A program made the position numbers and the translations under genes. Under the pieces are notes generated by a model. That model did not search any database. It was not told the DNA's origin and saw nothing but the letters and a program-made list of their open reading frames with translations. Shown here one piece after another: positions 1 through 11,720 of a stretch of 64,000 bases of DNA (positions within the stretch are counted from its first letter, which is position 1; every line of letters begins with the position of its first letter). The DNA is from Prosopocoilus inquinatus (Eukaryota; Arthropoda; Insecta; Coleoptera; Lucanidae), in NCBI GenBank assembly GCA_036172665.1, contig CM069872.1, positions 53,430,101-53,494,100 on the forward strand, given 5' to 3'.

Positions 1-281
1 CCCTGCCGCGTATCAGCGAATTCCACGCAAAATACAAAAAACAAAAACTAGATTGCCGTGTAAATTCGAGCGAACAATGGCTCGCGAATTCGCGACATAA
101 AAGCCGATTCGACTTTCTCAATATTGGCTCAGCCGGTAGGAGGGGCCGATACACTTACCGGATTGCCCTCTTCCGTGCCGTGTATCAGTGAATTCCACGC
201 AAAAAAACAAAAACTAGATTGCCGTGTAAATTCTAGCGAACAATGGCGCGCGAATTCTCGACAAAAAAGTCGAAACCGAAC
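1..281. repeat. Direct repeat, about 172-bp period, two copies
   Basis: TATCAGCGAATTCCACGC near position 11 recurs as TATCAGTGAATTCCACGC near 183. The following AACTAGATTGCCGTGTAAATT and CGAACAATGG blocks are shared too. The first copy is cut by the window edge, so the array may extend upstream. Confidence 0.85.
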
Positions 282-1511
282 AAAGCGACGTCCGGCGTTT
301 ACCGTCATTGTTCTTTCGGCGGCGATCGCCGCGTCGCCCCCCCCCCCACATGACAACAATATTCTGTTCGGAAACTGTTGTCCGCCGCCCCACAACAATG
401 CTTATTTAATCGAAACCGACGAAAGTAATTACGAGCTCGTTTGTTGTGATTGTACTTCGGACAATGCGAACGTTACTCATTATCGCGATTAATTAATCGG
501 ACGTTGCCCTTGTAATTAGGTGTACGTGTGTTTGTGTGTGTGGGATGGGAGGGGGGGGGGGGGGGCGAGGGGTGTTTTGCATGCCTACGCACGCAGAGAC
601 GTGTTCTGCAGAATGCAAAATGGTTTCTGCATTCTGTTCTGTTGTGATTTGCCCCCGGCGCGATTTTCCTCCTGCCTTCTTCCAATAAGGCGGCGGCGGT
701 ACGGAGGAGGTCAAGAAATTGGCAGCCCTGCGGGCACGAGAATATTTCTCAATTGTCGCCGCGGAGCGCCCCGATCCGACAGGCTTTTATCCGCAGGCTG
801 ATTGCCTTGTCAGGTGATCCCGCCACATTTCCGATTCCGCCCGCCGCCCCATAACGGGGAGGAGGGAGGGCGGGGTGCACGATCTAGGGGCAAATCGCTT
901 CATTTCGGATTTTGCGCCCCGGCTGCGCCATCAATTCCTCGATCAATTGATTAGATTAGGTTATGGGCGCCCATACTCCCAGCGCGTTTTCTAATCTCGC
1001 TCGCGCCCGCCGCCCCAATACATCTCGCACATTTTATTGGCACATTCGAGGCGGCCGCCGCCGCCGTGATATTACTATTATTATTATTATTATTATTACT
1101 ATTACGAAGGTTGCCCGAAGAACCCGGCCGAATAAATAACGAGATTACCGCAATAAATACGCTGCGTTTCCGAGGGGTTTATGCAAAATACACTTGTAAG
1201 CCGAAATTTATTTGGGAGGATAATGCGCTGAGCCCTGATGTGTAATAGGAGAATTTTTTTATTTTTTTTTAGCCTAGCCGCTTGCCCCTAGATAGACGCA
1301 GTTTGGAGTTTGCAGTCGGATGAATACGGGAGACGATAACGTTGAAATCTGCAGGGCAGTGTATAAGGGGATTTATCCTACCCTTACCTTTCCTCCCCCC
1401 GCCACCTCCCGACGCAAGGGGTTATCATTGGTGGGTCCGGCGGTAACGCCATAGGAGGTCACTGTTAGTTTCATCAATATTTTCAAGAAAAAAAAAGCAA
1501 TGAATACAGAG
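282..1511. other. No gene seen; simple repeats
   Basis: Contains a C-tract near 337-349, a G-tract near 549-564 and an ATT triplet run at about 1072-1100. Small open frames at 124-492 and 520-801 are low-complexity and have no recognisable domain. Confidence 0.6.
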
Positions 1512-1624
1512 CGGAATTCTATATTTTGTTCGGTTTATTGCGAACGAGGCGGCAACGAACGCCACTGCAGCGTCATACGTTTGCCGCCTCGTTTATATTT
1601 AATCGAACAAAATACGTAATTCCG
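1512..1624. mobile_element. Palindromic foldback element, 113 bp
   Basis: The left arm runs CGGAATT...TATTTTGTTCG...ACGAGGCGGCAACG. The right arm mirrors it as CGTTTGCCGCCTCGT...CGAACAAAATA...AATTCCG. The unpaired centre is about 16 bp. Size and structure fit a foldback MITE. I see no clear target-site duplication, and no coding capacity. Confidence 0.7.
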
Positions 1625-2292
1625 TTCCCTGGTAATGAGATATCATTGAAATAAAGTTTCAAGTATATAAACACTTGGTCCACTGTGTTAAACTATGTTC
1701 AATAATTCTACGACTGACACAGCTCAGCATTTAATCAGATCACAAAAACATGAAGTTTTCAGGATTGAACAATTGAACAAAAAGTAGCACCGAGTCCATT
1801 CGACCACAAACTATTTATTAGTTTCATTTACACAGATACGATTCCCAGGGGCTTTAGAAAAAAAAAATCAAGAAAAGATTCTTTTTTTTATCTCAATTAC
1901 AATTATTTTTTTCTATTTGCATTAGAAAGTTTATTGACTGTTCGTCATACATACTGAACGGACACGTCTGATAAAACCACACGCCCCTTATTCATTGACA
2001 AGAACTAAACGGGGTTTTTTTTTTTTTTTATTTTTCGGCAACCACTTCTGGTCGTTGCCAACGTGCTTCAGCTGCAAAAACTGAAGATTTGTTTCTATAA
2101 CGGCGTCTTCAGCTACCAGAACTAAAGGGGTTACTCTATTACCTCTTAAACCACCACCCTTAACTTAAGGGATGACCTATAACGATGGTCATTTCGAATG
2201 GACATATGCCATCGGCAATTTTTTCAAGATCAAATTGATCCAGAACCCCGCCAGCTATACTACCGACGGCAACGCAACGCAAAGTCAATATA
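1625..2292. other. No gene seen
   Basis: AT-rich sequence with several A- and T-tracts. I recognise nothing else in it. Confidence 0.5.
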
Positions 2293-2623
2293 CAGGGTGT
2301 TTCTTTTGAATTTCAAGTTTATGATTTTAGTACATTGACACCACTTCGACTGTAGTATGGTTCACAAAATAGTAGGCACAAAATAGTAGGTCTTGGAAGG
2401 CAATATATTTAATAATATACATTTATATATTTTACAGAAATAATTAATTTGACGACCTGAACAAAAAACAATTGAAAATCTCGAACACCTGATAGTCATT
2501 TGTTTTTCTGATGTTGCCATAAAATCGAGCGGGTGAGGTCCTGAAACTTTTCTAATTTAAGCTACCTCGTGAAACTTCAATAAAAAAATTTAGCTATTGT
2601 GGCGGCTTCCCGTGAATACCCTG
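2293..2623. mobile_element. MITE with CAGGGT inverted ends and TA target duplication, 331 bp
   Basis: The element begins CAGGGTGTTTC and ends GAATACCCTG, imperfect inverted ends, with TA directly outside on both sides (2291-2292 and 2624-2625). A TA duplication with short TIRs suggests a non-autonomous mariner-like element. No long open frame lies inside. Confidence 0.6.
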
Positions 2624-2947
2624 TATGAGAAGTTATCTCATACGCTCGAATTTACATGCATAAAGCCGAATGCCTGGTTGCGCTGATGGGGATGTCCGTG
2701 ACGTCAGATGGTGACTTTGATCGGTCGCGATCCACGGCGCATGCCGTTACCATAACAACGCAACTATTCTGATGATTTTAAATGGAGCCTCAGCTAGGAC
2801 GAGTGACGTAGACCTGAGGCCCATACGAAAAATATCGAATCCGTCCGATATTGCATGAGGTGACTTTCCGCACACTAACTTTGGACGCAACGTACACGAA
2901 CGATTTCGAATTTTGTTTCAATTTTTACAAATACACATAATTATATA
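2624..2947. other. No gene seen
   Basis: Mixed-composition sequence between two palindromic elements. Nothing recognised. Confidence 0.5.
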
Positions 2948-3030
2948 TTTAAAGCGGAAAAAGAATTGTTTAACGAGGATAAACGGCTGGTTTATCCTCG
3001 TAAAAACAAATTTTTTCTTTCCGCTTTAAA
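2948..3030. mobile_element. Near-perfect 83-bp hairpin (short foldback element or hairpin RNA source)
   Basis: TTTAAAGCGGAAA...ACGAGGATAAAC on the left pairs with GTTTATCCTCGT...TTTCCGCTTTAAA on the right around a 5-7 base loop. The stem is long and nearly fully paired, closer to a foldback MITE than to a typical bulged miRNA precursor. Confidence 0.6.
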
Positions 3031-4582
3031 TTTCAACAAGTACGGCGATACTTCCCCTCGGATTTTATAATTACATATACATAATTTTTTTTTTTCTTGA
3101 AAACATTGGTCAAGCCAACTGCGGAAGTTGAGCCGGATTTGTTTAGCTTGCATCTCGGGGAGGTGGAAGTGAGCTTGCGTGCCCGCCCGACCATTAAACC
3201 GCCTATATATAAACACACATAAATATGTTTATGTTAAATTGAAAGGCAGATTGGGCGCCCCGTTTTTCCCCGCCGGTAAATCTCATTATTCCCCCTCACG
3301 CAATGAATTAATAATAACGGGCGCCCATTATACGGGGTCACGTAGCGGTCCTTACGTCACAATATTTTACTCTCCCCCCTTCCCGTCGCGCATAATGAGG
3401 CGGTGGGCCGCCGGGGGGGTGGGTAGGTGGGACCAGGGGAGAAAATATGCCGCGAAGATCAGAAGGCCGGGATGCTGCTAATGTGGGATCCGTGTACTGC
3501 TGCTTTAATGTGTTCGGGGCGGATCTGATTAATTAACGTACGTCCGCCGATGCTATGATGACCACGGCCCACGGTAATGAAGATGGGATTAGTAGAAACT
3601 ACTAGACTTAATCGGATTGCGCGTACGTCCTTCATCCTCTCGCCACCCCCCCATCCACCCAGCCACTGTAATGTATATGACGGCGGCGGCGGCGGCGGCG
3701 GAGCCGGGGAATAAATTATTTACGGCAAGCGGCGCACTCAAGAGACCCCGAACGTACAAATAGACAACGCCAGAAACGGTAATCCGGATGATGATTTGGC
3801 TTCTTGCAATTATCTATCTCTTCTCGGAAGCGGAACGTATTAATTCCTTGTTGTAACCTCTCGCCGACCCCTCCTCCACCCCGGCCCCCGACGCACGGAG
3901 CTAATTGGATCGAGGGAAAAAATCGCACACACCTCCGACGACGCGGAGCGAATTTTTCAAATCTCGCCGGTCATGGCAAAGCGGAGCGAGAAAAACAATC
4001 AATATCAATTAGGGCCGGGGTGGGTTTTTTTGCCGCGCAATTTACTCCTCTCCTTGCGGATACACACGTTAAGACCGAACGAGAGATGTATGTGAGTCCA
4101 TTACGGGCAATTAACCGCTACATTACCCGCGCTCCGAGGAGCTCGGAGTTTTTCGCGCGCAAAAAGCGCAGTTAGCGCGCCGCGGCTTTGTGGCCCGCTT
4201 AATATTCTTGATTTATGGCGCGCCCGACTTGTTACTTTTAACTTGATTATCGGCGAACTAATTCCTGCCCTGAATTATACGACCGCCGGGCAAAAAAGAC
4301 GATGGCGAGAAGGGGGTCGGTCGGCGGAAGGTGGGAGATTAAGTTTCCGAGACGCCTTATCGTCGCCCTCGGAGTGGATTATGAAATTTAAGCGAAGAAA
4401 AAATTCGTAACGCAAATGAAATTTGAGGTTAACATCGAATTGTTTTAGTGAACCATTCAATGCAAATATAAAGTAGGCGTTACGTCAATCCCAAATCTTA
4501 AATTTGCGGTCAGTGGAAATTAAAGACAGGCCAGTCGATATTAAACGGTAGACGAACTTGCAACTGTTCGCGTCGGTACGCG
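3031..4582. other. No gene seen; GC-rich unique sequence
   Basis: Holds a GGC triplet run near 3681-3702. Frames at 3179-3481 and 3804-4175 have no start context, splice context or domain that I can defend. Confidence 0.55.
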
Positions 4583-4720
4583 ACAAGACACTTGCAATGT
4601 CGTCAGGAATACAGACAAGACACTTGTCTCAGGTCAGGTGAGCAAACAAGACACTTGCACGCTGGTCAGGGGAGCAAACAAGACACTTAGCCAGGGGAGC
4701 AGAGAAGACGCTTATGTCGG
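4583..4720 (+). repeat. Tandem repeat, about 32-bp unit
   Basis: CAAGACACTT recurs at 4583, 4616, 4647 and 4679 with a diverged copy near 4703. Each is followed by a variable GTCAGG(GGA)GCA segment. Confidence 0.85.
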
Positions 4721-5149
4721 GATATGCAAGACGCGTGCATTGAACGACGAGAGTGTTAGCAAGACTTTTCTAAAGGTCGATGATCCAAGTCACTTAGATT
4801 GGATTCTCCTGAACGCATTTAACTGAAAATCTGTTTTAAGCCGCGCGCTCGCGTTTATACCTTTCGATGGGTAGTGAGAGCAGCGCGCCACTTCTCAATC
4901 CCCTAGTAAATACCCCTTCCTCAATAGAAACTTACAATACGTGTGTACGAAGACACTTTGTTACAAATTCAATGCAATTCAACCTAATTTCCCGAATGAA
5001 ACATACGTCTGTGTCTGCGCAGACGACTTGTGAGTTTGTTCGGTAGAGGCCAAGATTGTCAAGAGCGTGTACCTCAAACTTGGACAATAGGCGACCGCAA
5101 CAATCAAAATCGACACAACGCACAATCTTTTGGATCCAAACTGGGCGGA

Positions 5150-5370
5150 AAGTGACGACCGTTCACGACCTGCAACAGCCCACAATTGCCGATAACCGAC
5201 AGCTCACGACTGCCGACAATCACTGACGACGTCCCTTGACCCCGACAAGCGTTGACGATGACCCATGACTACCGATAACCGTTGCCGACGACCCTTGACT
5301 ACGGACAAGCTTTAGCGACAGCCCACGACTGCCGACAACCGTTGACAACGCCCCAAGACCGTCAACGCCC
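5150..5370 (+). repeat. Tandem repeat, 30-bp unit
   Basis: Units built on CACGACTGCCGACAACCG recur at about 5205, 5234, 5264, 5294 and 5324, with diverged copies on both sides. The spacing is close to exactly 30 bp. Confidence 0.85.
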
Positions 5371-5639
5371 TTTGAATAACTTCAGATGGAGCTGCTGGAT
5401 CATATCGGATGGAGGTGACCACTTGTTCCGAGTCCGTCCGGCTTTGATAACTAATACGTAGGGGGCAAGTTATTCGGAATTGCATCCGACTAACGTTGTG
5501 GGTGATTTTTCAACCAAAAAGAAGTAGAAGGGCCTAGTTGCTCAAGTATGACTCTACCCAACCCAACCAATAAGATATAGAGGGGGGTAGTTACTCAGGT
5601 ATGACTCCAGTTTAGGTTGAGAATGTTATTTCTGATCCG

Positions 5640-6060
5640 ATAAGTACTATGAAGGGGGTTAGTTATTCGGGGATACCTCCGAACGAGATCAATTACTTGA
5701 CGATACCTCCAGCTTTAGGCGACGAGGGGTAATTAGTCGGAGATGCCTCCGGACGGACCCAATTGCTTGACGATACCTCCAGTTTTAGGCTGGGACTGGG
5801 GTTAATTAGTCGGAAATATCAACGGACGGACCCAATTGCTTGACGATACCTCCAGTTTTAGGCTGGGACTGGGGTTAATTAGTCGGAAATATCTACGGAC
5901 GGACGCAATTGCTTGACGATACCTCCAGTTTTAGGCTGGGATGGGAGTTAATTAGTCGGAGATGCCTCCAGACGGACCTTATTGCTTGGCGATACCTCCA
6001 GCTTAGGCTGAGATGGAGATTAATTACTCCGAACAGGTCCAATTGCTCGGCGATAACACT
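5640..6060 (+). repeat. Tandem repeat, 73-bp unit
   Basis: AATTGCTTGACGATACCTCC recurs at 5761, 5834, 5907 and 5980 (73-bp spacing), with a shorter unit at 6041 and diverged copies from about 5640. Each unit also carries TTAATTAGTCGGA. Looser relatives begin near 5440. Confidence 0.9.
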
Positions 6061-6239
6061 AACTTAGGCCCTTTTGCGCCAGTAAACCGCACGGATAGGG
6101 CAAACCGCTAAGAAGAATGCAGAAATGACGACGTCAACCCGGACTAGAGGCACCCCTGAGCGACCAATCCCTTCAGTATGGTGTTAGCCTAAGTTAGAGG
6201 TATTGTCACGTTTGAAAAATCACATTCTAAACTAATTAG

Positions 6240-6530
6240 TTTCTTACGTTTGGTTTTGCACAAAATTCAACGCGCGTATTTTTGGTTTAAATTAAGACGA
6301 AATTGTTTGGTTAGCATTTCGCAAGTACGGTCAGCGACACCACCGACTAAATTGCTGTGCGTGGAAACTGTCTACATGAATTACCGACGTTCGCTTTACT
6401 TGCAGATCAAAGTCCATTTCGGTTTTTGGAAGAATGTAGGCAAAATTTACGTTTTAAATAAGGGGGAATTCCGTGCTGACAATTGAAACTCAAGTTGTTA
6501 TACTTAGTTGAACGAAGTTAATTTTATTTA
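6240..6530 (+). repeat. Dispersed family A, copy 1
   Basis: Shares GCAAGTACGGTC.(T/G)CGACA, a TTAA(A/G)(A/G)CG-rich block and GGGGGAATTCCGTGCTGACAA with copies near 11430-11720 and 22760-23000. The order of the blocks is conserved, so this is an interspersed element and not chance. Confidence 0.75.
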
Positions 6531-6540
6531 GGATGGTGGC

Positions 6541-6978
6541 TTGAGCTTGTCAATTCGTGATAGTATCGTCAAGCCCAAGTCGGACAGACCGGTCCCGGAC
6601 GGTTGTAAAAACATGCAAATGTCGTCCACGGTAGCTAGCCAAGTCAAATTATTAAGCTCGGCAGGTCAGAAGGACCCCATGGAGGTTTCAATGGTGTCAC
6701 GAATAGTACAGCAGCATACACTGTTCTCGGAAATTTTTAGGGCATTAGGTGAAATCCATCACAGAGAAATGTTGCCACAGCCAAATCCGTGGCAGCTCTT
6801 ACCTGCGCGCACTGAATTCCCCGACGATGTTGTCACGGTCGGACACTGCGTAGTACCAGCGACAAGCTCGAAAGTTTCGGAGAGTGGGTCGTGGGCAAAA
6901 AAAGAAGGAAATCCCACAATAGACGTACATTTAAAATTACGATGCACAAATAACAATAATTTCAAACGCAGACGTTAA
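6541..6978 (+). other. Uncharacterised open frame adjacent to family A copy
   Basis: About 120 codons are open from the first ATG near 6612 (MQMSSTVASQVKLLSSAG), with another ATG at VSMVSRIVQQHTLFSEIF, ending in a basic FKRRR tail at TAA 6976-6978. It starts right after a family A copy and has no relative at the other two A copies. I recognise no domain. It could be captured coding sequence or chance. Confidence 0.2.
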
Positions 6979-7047
6979 AAACACAGTTCGATATTGATTA
7001 AACTCACAATTCAAAAATAACTTAATATTTCATCAACATAAATTAGT

Positions 7048-8640
7048 ATGACCTCTTCGGGATTTTCGGAAGCTGCTACGCTTAGTTACGTCTTTTTAAG
7101 TGATCGAGAAAAGAAAACCACCCGAACAGTACAAGCAAAAACTTCGATGAGGGAGGAAAGTTTGGCACAAGAGGCAGCCGAAGAAGAAGAAGAAGAGAGA
7201 AGAGGAGCCGGTTTGAGAAATATTCACTTTCAGGTGAACCAAATTGATGAAGCAATTTTTTCTTGCCTCCTTCGCCAAGTGAATCCCCCCTCCTCATCCT
7301 CCTTCTCCCTCGTCCAATTAATTAACTAATCAACCGAGTCGAAGTACAAAGCTCGGCTTGAAGCGGGCGCGCGAGCAAATTTAAATTCCATTAATTACAT
7401 CGGTTTAGGGGCGGCGAGCGAAGCTTAATCAAAATCCGCGGCGGACCGAATCTCCGCCAGATTCGAAAGTCCGGGGAAGACCGCGGCGAGGCAGCTCTCT
7501 TGAAAACTTTACGCGTGAGTTACGGACCCTTCGGAAGAAGAGAAATTAACGCCCTTCGCCGGAACGGACGGGTTGTTTAGCCAGGGGGGTGTGCATGTGT
7601 TGTCAGTTGGCAAACAGGCGGCCGTTTGTTTCGCCGCGTTTATTGACAAAACTGCGGACAGGAGCGACCGCACCAGGCTCGTCTCTTTTACGCGCTCGGA
7701 TTTACGCCGGGGTTGTTTATTGTGTTTTCGTTTCGGAATGCGGTTGGATGGAATTGACTTGCCCCCCCCCCCCTTCATCTCGACAATTCTAAAATTATTA
7801 TGAAAACTTTGCTGCTAAGTGTGATGCGGTGGAGGCGCCGTAGGGTTGAGTATTGCCACCCGTGATCTTCTTAGGAACTTATAATTGAGCATCTCCGTCC
7901 AGCTTAATAAATTGACTCCGCGCGCCGCCTTGAGAAATTGCGTAACGGAACTTCTTCCTTAAATTCATTAACCCCTATTCCACCGCCATACACTATGATG
8001 AGCTAATAAGGCATTCAAGTCGCTACCGTCTCGCCGCCGTCGTCGTTATGAACGAACCTCCCCCCCTCGCCTCCCGCCCCCGCCACCTTAGTAAACAGAC
8101 CTCCAGAAGTCGCCGGCCGAGTGACAGGACGACGCGCCCGCCGCCGCAATACGTGACGCGGGTCACAATGTAGCGGCACCGAACGAACTACGGGGGGGGG
8201 GTGCGGGGGGGGGGCTAATCACCCGTTCCGACAACGCTTACGATGTAATGACAAGGGATTTTAGGGCCGAGCCGTTCCCGTTTCGCTCGGCTTTATCGCC
8301 GCTCGAACTTCTCCTCCGGACGAGTTTCGGCCTAGTTTCGTGATGCAGGTCGCATCCCATTGGCCCATTGAAATTAACGACCTATTTAATTTGCTTTTTA
8401 TTATACGTATAATAATAATATCAAATCATCATAAGCTCGAATCACTTGTGAAAGGAGCAAAGCGTGACGTTTTCTCTCGTTAAAAACCGACGACCGAGGA
8501 AGGCGAACGAACAGATGACAACCGTCGTCCGATTTAATCAGTTTATAAATACCCCTGAGAAGGGAGGCCTTGGGAACAAGAATGAATACCGTCGCGTTAG
8601 CGAAAAGGATTAGTTTGAACATTTAGATATTGTAAATAAA
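7048..8640. other. No gene seen
   Basis: Unique, CpG-containing sequence with A/G-rich and C-tracts (7763-7772, 8192-8215). The small frames overlap on both strands and carry no domain. Confidence 0.55.
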
Positions 8641-8959
8641 AAAAAAATAGTTCTTAATCGGGGCGTGTAAACATGACACGCTTATATTCCGCTTGCTGCC
8701 ACTTCATTACAATTACTTTAACTCCTGGTGGCAAGCTGCGCTGAGAAGTCAACCACTGCCCCGAAACTAGACTGTGAAGAAAGCGGTGCATCTGAGTTAA
8801 CAAAACAATCAGGGCGCCAGGGAGCAACCCCCCCCTCTGCCGATTGAGCGTACTACGAAACCAACTCCCAAGGTTCCAAGGCATGCGTTGATAACAGAAA
8901 ACTTTCAGGAGAACTTCGTTTTTGTCCAAGTTAGTATTTAATCAAAATGTCCTTAATAA

Positions 8960-10160
8960 TAAATATATTTAAGCACACGCTAACTTAAAACAATAAGCAC
9001 GCTGGCCTTGAGGGCTTAGAACACCCTAAAAGTTTCAAAACCAAATAACGGTGTTCGATGATTTGATACGATAATCAACTTGAACGACGAACGAATTCAA
9101 TTAGGTGCTGACATTAACAGAATAGTGTGAAACGGTAACTTTATCTTCTTAAATTAATTAAACTTGGCTTGAAAACCGCCAGGAAACGTTCAACTGGTGT
9201 ACAAACACGTTCCGCAAATATTTTACGTAAAACAATTATTAAATTACGTCGACTATAAAGCAGGTGTTTACGTTAATGCTTTGATGTTACGAAGTATTGC
9301 GGAGTGACGGTCACAGTTAAATATCAACGGTGAGACGCCTTCTCTCGTGAAAACGTCGAACTTCGGTCAACGCTATCGTACGAACTATCGTACGACGGAC
9401 TTCGGTCAATGTTATCGTACGAACTATCGTACGTCAATGAACTTCAAGCAGGTACGTCGTAGTGGCGACCTCGAGGAAATGGAACATTCACCACGTATAC
9501 GGTCGTACACCTCCCGATAGATGAAGGAACAGGAGAAAAACGGCAAGTTGGATTCGACACGATAATCAACTTAAACGACTAACGGATTCAAGTAGGTACA
9601 GTACTGACCTTCACAGAATCGTGTGAGGCGGTACTTCGATATCTTAAATAAATTAAACTTGTCTTAAACACTACGAGGAGGCGTTCAACTAGTGCACAAA
9701 CACGTGTCGAAAATATTTTCGTAAAACAATTACTAAATTAATTCGATTATGTGACACGGATGTGTACGTTACTGTTTTGAAGTTTCGAGACTTGATCGGC
9801 GTTGCGGCGTGACAGTCGTAGTCAAGTATTAACAGTAAGACGCCTTCTCTTCTCTCGTGAAAACGTCGAACTTCGGTCAATGCTACCGTACGAACTATCG
9901 TACGTCGAACTTCGGTCAATGCCATCGTACGAACTATTGTACGTCTATGAACTTCAAGCAGGTGCGTCGTAGTGGCGACCTCGCGGAAATGCAACATTCA
10001 CAGCGTACACGGTCGTACACCTCCCGATAGGAGAAAGAACAGAAGAAAAGCGGCAAGTTGGATTCGATACGATAATCAATTTGAACGACGAACAAATTCA
10101 AGTAGGTACAGTACCGACCATCACAGAATCTCGATCGATCTTCATAAATTAAACTTGGCT
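8960..10160 (+). repeat. Family B, two tandem units of about 500 bp
   Basis: GATAATCAA(C/T)TT.AACGAC recurs at 9070, 9561 and 10071. Each unit carries a conserved chain of blocks: CACAAACACGT, a TTTACGTAAAACAATTA block, CTCGTGAAAACGTCGAACTTC, CTTCAAGCAGGT.CGTCGTAGTGGCGACCTC and GTCGTACACCTCCCGATAG. Short palindromic runs TATCGTACGAACTATCGTACG-like sit in the middle and vary in number. Related copies lie at 19.24-20.3 and 30.6-31.7 kb. No transposase frame is present, so any mobility would depend on another element. Confidence 0.85.
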
Positions 10161-10199
10161 TAAAATTCACGATGGATGGGAAGGGGGAGGGGAGGGGGC

Positions 10200-11160
10200 T
10201 GGTCACAGTTAGCGGAACTTAAAGCTCTTCGAGAACTTCTGTCGCAAGCAATTATTTAATCATTGAACTTGACATCCGCGTCAAAATCAAGAAACCAGAA
10301 ACGCAGTCGAAACTCGTTCGTGTAAACTTTCACCCCCACATTTCGAACTTTACCCTCCCGCCCCCGCCCCCCCACTCCGCCGCCACCGAAAATCACCCGA
10401 AGAAGACGGACGGGCAAAAAGTATTGAAAATCAACCGCGCACCGCCTAACGCAATAATTCACCCTCCGGTTTTGTGTTTGCTCCCTTAATTATAAATTGT
10501 TTAATAAATTGGGTTTACGCACGGAATCCTAATTGCCGGCGCGCAGAACGGAACCTTACCCCCTCGCCTCCTCCGCTCTCTCTCTCACTCTTATTAAAAC
10601 TTTTCTTCCGAACTGCGAAAACGCAAAGATTAAATAAATCCGTTTGCGGGGAAGGAGGGGTACGGGGCAAGCGGAACTACTACGATTGGAAACAGAAATT
10701 AAATGGAACGAACTTCTTTTCGGAAGCCGTTTGGAGTGGTCGATCGAGAGCGGTGGCCGGTTTAAGGGCTCTAACGAGTATCGCCGCCGCTTTATTTGCG
10801 AATCAAGGGCGAGAGAAGTTTTTCGGATTCCCTTGCGCACCCTCCGTTTAGGCTCGCGTGCGTGATAATTAATCGAGCCCGACGCTAACCGTCTCATAAT
10901 ATTTATTTTCCGCTACATTAGCATAATTTCGGCGGCTCGCCGCGCGGTTATTTAAAAATAAACCACTCTACGTTCCGATGTATGGGTGTAGGTAGGTAGA
11001 AACACACGGTTTAATTTTACGGAGCAACGCGATCGCTTTTTTTTGCGATTGCGAAAGAAACCTGCCGCAATACTTGCAGGAAAACAAGTTAGTGATGCCT
11101 CGCGCGTGGTTCTTTCTAATCTAGGTCACCTTGTCGACATAATTTATTTTGCTGTTGAGC
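10200..11160. other. No gene seen
   Basis: Unique sequence. Overlapping frames on both strands at 10474-10897 lack domains and splice context. Confidence 0.5.
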
Positions 11161-11165
11161 TTGTC

Positions 11166-11345
11166 GCAGGAGATCACCCACGTCCATCTTCACTAAACTG
11201 AAGCATTCTAAGCATACTTTTGTTTTGCTTCTAAACTTGCTATACATAGATTACCCACGTCCATCTCCACTGAGCTGGGCATATTCTGAACTTACTGTAC
11301 TAGATCACCCACGTCCATCTCCACTGAGCTGGGCATATTTTCACA
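11166..11345 (-). repeat. CTCAGTGGAGATGG box family, three units (minus orientation)
   Basis: CCCACGTCCATCTCCACTGAGCTGGG-type units occur near 11175, 11253 and 11308. The spacers share the reverse complement of AAGTTCAGAAGCAAAACAAAAG with the loci at 23.1 and 28.5 kb. Confidence 0.85.
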
Positions 11346-11429
11346 TTACGAAAAAGAATGCGGCGCCTTGACCTCGATGTCACATTATGGCATTATGTAC
11401 CTTGTTGTTTTACTTATGTTGTCACGTAC

Positions 11430-11720
11430 TGAAAAATTATTATCTAAATTCGTTTTTTACTTTTGGAGTTTGGACACAAGATTTAAGAGGCGCAATTTTA
11501 GGTTTAATCGACGTAACTGTTTAGTGAGAGAGCATTTCACAAGTACGGTCATCGACAAAGGCCTAGTTTGTTTAGCACCGACGGACGTCTGCTTAGTTCG
11601 CGTTTCGGTCGAGGAACGTGCCCAAAATTAACGCTTCAATAGAGGGAATTCCATGCTGATAAATGAAAACCAAGTCGTTACTATGCTACACCATAGTTCG
11701 TATTTTATTCCAAAAAAAAA
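11430..11720 (+). repeat. Dispersed family A, copy 2
   Basis: ATTTAAGAGGCGCAATTTTAGG, CACAAGTACGGTCATCGACA and GAGGGAATTCCATGCTGA match the copies at 6.3 and 22.8 kb in the same order and orientation. Confidence 0.8.
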
